Assembly (NCBI GenBank): GCA_964454295.1
Contig: CAYVTV010000030.1
Coordinates: 1-22,267 of the forward strand
Reading direction: 5' to 3'
Origin: CAYVTV01 sp964454295
GTDB lineage: Bacteria > Bacteroidota > Bacteroidia > Bacteroidales > GCA-2748055
Length of the DNA: 22,267 bases
Below the pieces are notes generated by a model. That model searched no databases. It worked only from the letters and a program-made list of their open reading frames with translations, and was not told the DNA's origin. A program made the position numbers and the translations under genes. Position 1 is the first letter of the stretch. Every line of letters begins with the position of its first letter. This document shows positions 17,869 through 22,267 of this stretch, piece after piece.

Positions 17869-18367
17869 NNNNNNNNNNNNNNNNNNNNNNNNNNNNNNNN
17901 NNNNNNNNNNNNNNNNNNNNNNNNNNNNNNNNNNNNNNNNNNNNNNNNNNNNNNNNNNNNNNNNNNNNTGGTCGAGACCGTAAGCTTCGGCGTCGGGTTA
18001 ACGTAGATGGTCAGCGTCGTGTCGCCGCCCTGGTCGCAGTACCCAAACGGTGCCCCCGGACGGTTATCATAAATGCGTGCCTTGAAGGTATACGTTACCG
18101 CCTGCACATCGTCAGTAAGGTTGATCAGCTGGTCGGCAAAGTCCGTGCCCGCCACTGCCTGCGTAACCCCGGGGACAACCCCTCCCTCTATCTTTACCTT
18201 CGTGTCATCATAGGTGCGCGTCAGACGGTAAACCTTATCGCCCAGCACCATGCCCGTGCCGTCGGTAAGGGTAAAGTCTACCGTGGTAGAATCACAGAAG
18301 ATCGTATCTATGGTCGAGACCGTAAGCTTCGGCGTCGGGTTAACGTAGATGGTCAGCGTCGTGTCGC
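17740..18367 (-). repeat. GC-rich 342-bp tandem repeat module in the adhesin
   Basis: Bases 17969-18025 are identical to 18311-18367 (57 of 57), giving a period of 342 bp or 114 residues. A third, nearly identical linker copy lies at about 17811-17868 on the other side of the gap. GC content is about 60-67% in several 60-bp windows here, against about 27% in 18421-18480. The right-hand boundary is abrupt at 18367, inside the conserved DTTLTIYVNP linker; the left-hand one fades near 17740. The intact unit encodes a PKD-like module beginning DTIFCDSTTVDFTLTDG and ending at YCDQGG. Confidence 0.85.
17869..17968. other. assembly gap (100 N) inside the adhesin gene
   Basis: Exactly 100 N, the conventional size for a gap of unknown length. 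Both flanks encode the same linker (YCDQGGDTTLTIYVNPTP), so the break lies within a tandem repeat. The left end of the upstream half stops after the first base of a codon, and the downstream half starts with the last two bases of one. The true gap must therefore be a multiple of three, which 100 is not. By alignment to the intact 342-bp unit the smallest consistent size is 267 bp. Confidence 0.95.
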
Positions 18368-20261
18368 TTCCATCATGACAATAAGGAATTCCATTCTTTG
18401 GATCTCTTATTTTTGCAGTAAACCTATAGCTAACTGTTTGAACTTCATTTGTGTGATTTATTAATGTATCAGAAAAATCATTAACGCCATAATATCCATC
18501 CGTACTAACTCCGCTAATGTTTCCGGGTGTATAGGAAGTTTCCAGGTAATAGTATTTTTCACCTATCACAATTCCATTTTGACTTTCCAGATCAAACAAA
18601 ACAATTGTCGAATCACATACAATCGTGTCTTCAACTGAAATAAACAATTCAGGTGTTGGATTCACCCAAACAACAAAATTCACGCTTTCTCCCACACAAT
18701 AGGTTGACACAGGCCCTGTCGGTGTAACAACAAATACCATCTTCCCAACAGAATCAGTATTGTTATTTAAGAAATATTCTATTCTATCTCCGCCTCCATC
18801 ACTCGCCCCTGTAATCCCGGCATCAGCAATAACCGTCCATATAAAAGTTGTTCCCGGAACATCACTCTCCAGATCAAAACTGAAACTTCCATCATTACAA
18901 ACAGTATCAGAAAGTATAGTATTGGTAACTTTTGGAATTGGATTTACAGTAAGCTGTGCAGCAGCACTTGGATGCGGGTTCATGTATCCGTCAAGTATTC
19001 TGACACGGTAACGGAATCCATCGAAGGTAAGATCTGCACCTGTAATCCTCAGGGTATCCGTATCAGTTCCCGAGTACACGCCCCCGTCATTAATATCAAC
19101 CCAACTGCCATCATGTATCTGCCATTTGTAAGTCAGATCAGGATAGCCACTCGCACGCACAGCAAACCATGCATCTGTACCGTCACAAATGGCTGTATCC
19201 CTTGGCTGTTCGATTATTCTCGGGCGTACCTTTCCCAAGCCATATTGCGTGCCCGAAGGAGAAATATCCCCGGTTAAATTGAGCCGGTTAAATACAGGAA
19301 TGACAGCAGCACTGTGTACACCATCCATCTCCCAGTCACCAGAAACTGTAGTTCGCTTAATAACTCTCGTAATATCAAATAATGTGGCAGAAGTGAACCC
19401 GTTGCCGGTAAGACTTATATTGTAATCTGCTACGGAAAACCCGTTTTTTGAAGTCAGACTCCAGTAGCCGTCTGAAAAAGCCTCCCATACTTCAAGGTTG
19501 CCATCGGGCAGTGGAAGACCGCTGCTTCCGGGATCTTCGGTTTTAAACTCTGATAACACCGAGCCGCCCGAAGAAATATTATTGATAAAAAGATTAATTG
19601 CATTGTAATTAGTTGCTGTTCCCAGGGGGAAAAGATAGGTAGCATTGGAACCGACTTCTCTCTCAAATTTTCCGATAATACGGCTCTCTGTTGTTGAAAA
19701 ATATTCGAGTGATGGAGCATCCGGATTGGAAAGCAGGAAGCTGTTTTCCCCCGAAAAAATATTCCCTTTTGAAATGGTAAGTTTATTTAAAATATTGACA
19801 TCATTTGAAAAGATCAACCTGTTATCCGGATCAGCCCCTTCGTTTGAGATCACGAGATTATTGAAAGTTTCGCCTCCGGCAGATGTAATGGTTTGATTCA
19901 CGGAGCCCTGAAAAGTAACTGTGGAATTTTCCGCTTCAAAGGTACCTGAGTTTGTCCAGTCGCCTTCGAGGTTGATTTCACCGTCCCCTTTGGTAACAGC
20001 CGTATTCTCATTAGCAAAATCTCCGCTCAGGATAATTGTTCCGTCGTTATCAATGGTTCCCTGTTTATTTTCGAGATCCTCTGAGGTGACAAATGTTCCT
20101 GAAGTGATGGTAACAGAAGCTCCGTTATTGGAGATGACCTGGGCATGTGTTGCCGGTTTATTAATCAACACTAAAATAAAGCAAAGCAGGAGTGTGTTCC
20201 ACAAAAGGGAACAATTCATTTTGTTTAAGAAGCGACCAATATTTTTATCTGCCTTACCCAT
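17969..20261 (-). CDS. SprB-like giant adhesin, N-terminal part (interrupted by assembly gap)
   Basis: These 764 residues are the start of the giant surface protein continued at 13064-17868. A signal peptide with hydrophobic core WNTLLLCFILVLI and a cleavage region near THAQ ends at about residue 41. An alternative ATG at 20219 (residue 15) would give a shorter, equally good signal peptide. Residues about 42-340 are a threonine/asparagine/glycine-rich, beta-strand region with repeated short hydrophobic strands (ASVTITSGTF, GTIILSGDF, GEINLEGDW, STVTFQGSV), probably a beta-helix or stalk. An Ig-like domain follows (about 345-440: RIIEQPRDTAICDG, TYKWQ). From about 440 to the gap there are PKD-like modules with linkers VNPIP, VNPTP and YVNPTPKLTVST. 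The module next to the gap is the GC-rich one. With the smallest consistent gap the whole protein would be about 2454 residues. Confidence 0.88.
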
Positions 20262-20303
20262 TCAAATAAATTACATACTTATTATATAGCTAAAAAATAT
20301 CTT

Positions 20304-20555
20304 TTATTTACCAATAATTTCTGCTTTATCAATACTTGCTTTATTAACTCCCAATGAATTATCCAAACCTAAAATGAAATCATCTGTCACCATTATATTG
20401 TTTATATCTATATGAAAAACTTTCTGAAGTTCATTTTTAATAAATAAAATATGTTTAGGAAAATCACTGTCATTATTTACAAAAAAGTCCAGTTCTTCAC
20501 GACTGTCTGCCGCAACTCTTCCTCCGGATAAAACATTATCAGTTGCCTGAATTCC
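20304..20555 (-). other. open frame without a start codon behind the DUF6922-like gene
   Basis: In a different frame from the DUF6922-like gene, this stretch stays open for 83 codons after a TGA at 20558. It reads in part REELDFFVNNDSDFPKHILF and KNELQKVFHIDINNIMVTDD, and ends at TAA. The only in-frame ATG is 29 codons from the end. It overlaps the DUF6922-like gene's 3' end. It may be the frameshifted tail of that gene, a remnant of another gene, or chance. The product is not recognised. Confidence 0.3.
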
Positions 20556-20692
20556 TCAAGTGTTCCCCGGGTAAACACGCGCTCAGTGATCAGCAACTTT
20601 GATGATTCTACATCCAGCTTTGCCGGGTCTACATCCCAGAATAAGGTGTTGCGTAGATTGAGGGTTTTGGTATGGTTTATTAACTTTAGCAT
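20477..20692 (-). CDS. DUF6922-like small protein, probably C-terminally truncated
   Basis: The 71-residue product from ATG 20692 starts MLKLINHTKTLNLRNTLFWD and contains the DUF6922-like pattern LFWDVDPAKLD (about 20-30), ITERVFTRGTLEEFRQL (about 37-53) and FYPEEELRQTVVKN (about 55-68). DUF6922 proteins are common in Bacteroidota, often beside AbiEii-type nucleotidyltransferases, and have no known biochemical function; no such partner is visible here. As I remember the family, members continue about 20 residues past this point with a segment ending in an IPKExF-like motif. Here the frame stops after NWTFL, so truncation or a frameshift is likely. The upstream ATG at 20746 would overlap the preceding gene by 11 bp, so the 20692 start is preferred. 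It may be a decaying gene. Function is unknown. Confidence 0.65.
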   Translation of the reverse strand: MLKLINHTKTLNLRNTLFWDVDPAKLDVESSKLLITERVFTRGTLEEFRQLIMFYPEEELRQTVVKNWTFL

Positions 20693-20735
20693 TAACAATA
20701 TTTTATTCCATTTACAAGAATGTTTAATTAAATAT

Positions 20736-22267
20736 CTATAATTCAACTATTGATACACTAATATTAGAGGCAGTTGCTGAATTACTATCAGAATAAATTG
20801 CCAAATCCAAATAATAGGTTGTACCTATATTTAATCCTGTAACAACTGATGAAAGAGAAAAAGATCTGATTTGAGTATTATGGGCAACAATCGTATTTGT
20901 CCCCAGAGCAGTAAACCCTTCAGTAACAGGATCAACATTAGGATTAGAAGCATTATTTGTATTATAATATAACTGAGCATACATATTTGTATTTGCACCT
21001 ACAATTCCATTTCCAGTAAGAATTACTAATATTATCCCACTTTTTGATGGAGTAATCGTTACGCCATTTATACCATTTAATTGTAATAATCGTGGACTTG
21101 TGTTAGTAATTGAGGCCGGATTTAAATTATTAACTTGATTTGTAGCTGTTGGAGAGGAAACAAAATTAGTACCGTCAGACCTTAATACATTACCAACATT
21201 ACCTGGTGCATTTGGGTACGAAGGTGTTGACTCAACCCAGTTTGTCCCGTCACCAATCATAATTTTCCCGGATGAAGCTGTATTGGGAAATGTGGGTGTT
21301 GACCAGACAGGTGTGCCGGATCCTGCACTACGTAATACCTGGCCTGAAGAACCAGCTGCTGTAACAGATGCAGCGCTTGTTGATGCACCATAAAGAATAC
21401 CTCCGGCAACAAGTTCAGACGACTGACCTGTCCCTCCATTTGAAACCGGCAAAGTACCGGTAACATTAGTGCCGCCAAGATTAATGGCATTTGCCGTTAT
21501 CTCCTGGCCAGACAGAGTCAGGTAATTCTCCCCCGCCAATGTTACATCCCCGCTGTTGGTTCCGCTGGTATTGTCAATCACCGTTAGCTGGGCATCTGTC
21601 ACATAATTCCTGTCAGCAGAAGGGGCAATATCCGCAGTGGTTGCATCTGCTCCGGCTGTAACCAGACCTTTTGCATCGTAGGTGATTTTTGTTCCGGTAC
21701 CGGCAGTAATGGCCGCATTGGGTTCCACATAATCTGTTCCTGCCACAGCAGTGGAAAGAGCTGTTCCATTCCCTTTAATCAGACCTGTAACAGAAGTCGA
21801 AAGTGTTATTTCAGGAGTTGTAGTTGCATTTGTTACAGTACCTGCAAAACCATTGGCCGTGGCAACAGATACGTTTGTAACAGTTCCATTAGTGGGATCA
21901 GCCCAAACAGGGGCATCTGTTCCTCCGGCAGAGGTAAGTACCTGCCCGGCGTTTCCGTTCGGCAACATGGAAGTAGTATTTGCTGCCGACTGGTAAGGAA
22001 TGGTTCCTCCTGCACCCCCTGAAAGATTTGTTGCAGTGGATGCAATGCCTGTAAGGTTGGCTGTTATATTTCCTGCCTCAAAGTTGCCGGAAGCATCACG
22101 TCTTACAATGGCACCTGCTGTATTAACATTGGTTGCATTATTGGCAAGTATTGTGGCAGTATTGATATCTGTAGCGGTTGATCCTCCCACAGAATTAACC
22201 GTTGTTACCCCTGTATTACTCATCGTCGCATCACCGCTCATCAATACCTCCTGTGCTACATTACTCC
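20736..22267 (-). CDS. tail-fibre-like repetitive surface protein, C-terminal part (runs off the right edge)
   Basis: About 510 residues are visible. The frame is open to the edge (reading SNVAQEVLMSGDATMSNTGV), so the N-terminus and any signal peptide lie outside. The body is low-complexity, rich in Thr, Ala, Gly, Asn and Ser, with motifs familiar from phage tail-fibre-like proteins of Bacteroidota. These are three copies of a G(Q/N)VL(T/R)S(A/D)G element (GQVLTSAGGTDAPVW, GQVLRSAGSGTPVW, GNVLRSDGTNFVS), the ITYDAKGLVTAG and VSNGGTGQSS segments, and VTDAQLTVIDNTSGTNSGDV. The last 140 residues (from about ASITNTSPRLLQLNG to NISVSIVEL) are a distinct beta-rich globular head, ending in a GLNIGTTYYLDLAIYS strand pair that resembles C1q/TNF-like trimeric heads. 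No phage structural genes are nearby, so a chromosomal surface fibre is more likely than a prophage. Cys is essentially absent. Confidence 0.75.
   Translation of the reverse strand, partial: SNVAQEVLMSGDATMSNTGVTTVNSVGGSTATDINTATILANNATNVNTAGAIVRRDASGNFEAGNITANLTGIASTATNLSGGAGGTIPYQSAANTTSMLPNGNAGQVLTSAGGTDAPVWADPTNGTVTNVSVATANGFAGTVTNATTTPEITLSTSVTGLIKGNGTALSTAVAGTDYVEPNAAITAGTGTKITYDAKGLVTAGADATTADIAPSADRNYVTDAQLTVIDNTSGTNSGDVTLAGENYLTLSGQEITANAINLGGTNVTGTLPVSNGGTGQSSELVAGGILYGASTSAASVTAAGSSGQVLRSAGSGTPVWSTPTFPNTASSGKIMIGDGTNWVESTPSYPNAPGNVGNVLRSDGTNFVSSPTATNQVNNLNPASITNTSPRLLQLNGINGVTITPSKSGIILVILTGNGIVGANTNMYAQLYYNTNNASNPNVDPVTEGFTALGTNTIVAHNTQIRSFSLSSVVTGLNIGTTYYLDLAIYSDSNSATASNISVSIVEL

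Noticed and set aside
17165..18464. Plus-strand open frames across the adhesin, including one spanning the gap
   Set aside because: They are antisense shadows of the repetitive adhesin. The spanning one exists only because N codons do not terminate it.
20304..20555. Acyl-carrier-protein-like gene from the pattern IDINNI...DDFILGLDNSLG
   Set aside because: The resemblance is loose, the phosphopantetheine DSL serine context is not intact, and there is no start codon; kept only as an unexplained open frame.
20693..20746. Upstream start of the DUF6922-like gene
   Set aside because: It would overlap the preceding gene's end by 11 bp and adds a stretch unlike the family.
20736..22267. Prophage region
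   Set aside because: Only a fibre-like protein is present; no capsid, tail, integrase or lysis genes are visible in the window.

Overview
The window looks like a scaffold from a member of the Bacteroidota (Bacteroidetes). This rests on several independent signs: a PorP/SprF-family type IX secretion protein, two proteins with type IX C-terminal sorting domains (one type A, one gliding-motility-associated type B), SprB repeats, a DUF6922 protein, and TAnnTTTG-like -7 promoter boxes. It contains one run of 100 N (17869-17968), so it is a draft, probably metagenomic, assembly. No rRNA, tRNA, insertion sequence or CRISPR array was seen.

Layout: the left edge holds the 5' third of dxs (minus strand). 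It is followed by a 620-bp non-coding island of palindromes and short tandem repeats. Two plus-strand genes come next: glycyl-tRNA synthetase (class II, single-chain type) and a large YfhO-family membrane protein 25 bp behind it. From 5175 to 11773 lies a small cell-surface polysaccharide region on the minus strand: flippase, family-4-type glycosyltransferase, WecB-type UDP-GlcNAc 2-epimerase, methyltransferase and, further on, a family-2 glycosyltransferase. A plus-strand gene for a secreted DNRLRE/CBM96-like protein with a type IX sorting tail sits between the last two. A second repeat island (11774-12053) shares its building blocks, in the same order, with the first.

The right half (12054-22267) is all minus strand. 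In transcription order it holds a tail-fibre-like repetitive protein cut by the window edge, a short and probably truncated DUF6922 protein, a giant SprB-like adhesin interrupted by the assembly gap, and a PorP/SprF-like outer-membrane protein 23 bp after the adhesin. The adhesin has a signal peptide, a beta-rich stalk, one Ig-like domain, about ten PKD-like modules, ten SprB-like repeats and a type B sorting domain. With the gap filled by the smallest consistent amount it would be about 2454 residues.

The most unusual signal is inside the adhesin. A GC-rich patch (about 17740-18367) with a near-identical 342-bp tandem repeat sits in an otherwise AT-rich gene. It ends abruptly within a conserved linker, and the assembly broke inside it. 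This looks like a recently acquired or converted and expanding module, although misassembly must be excluded. No clearly new enzymatic or defence system was recognised.
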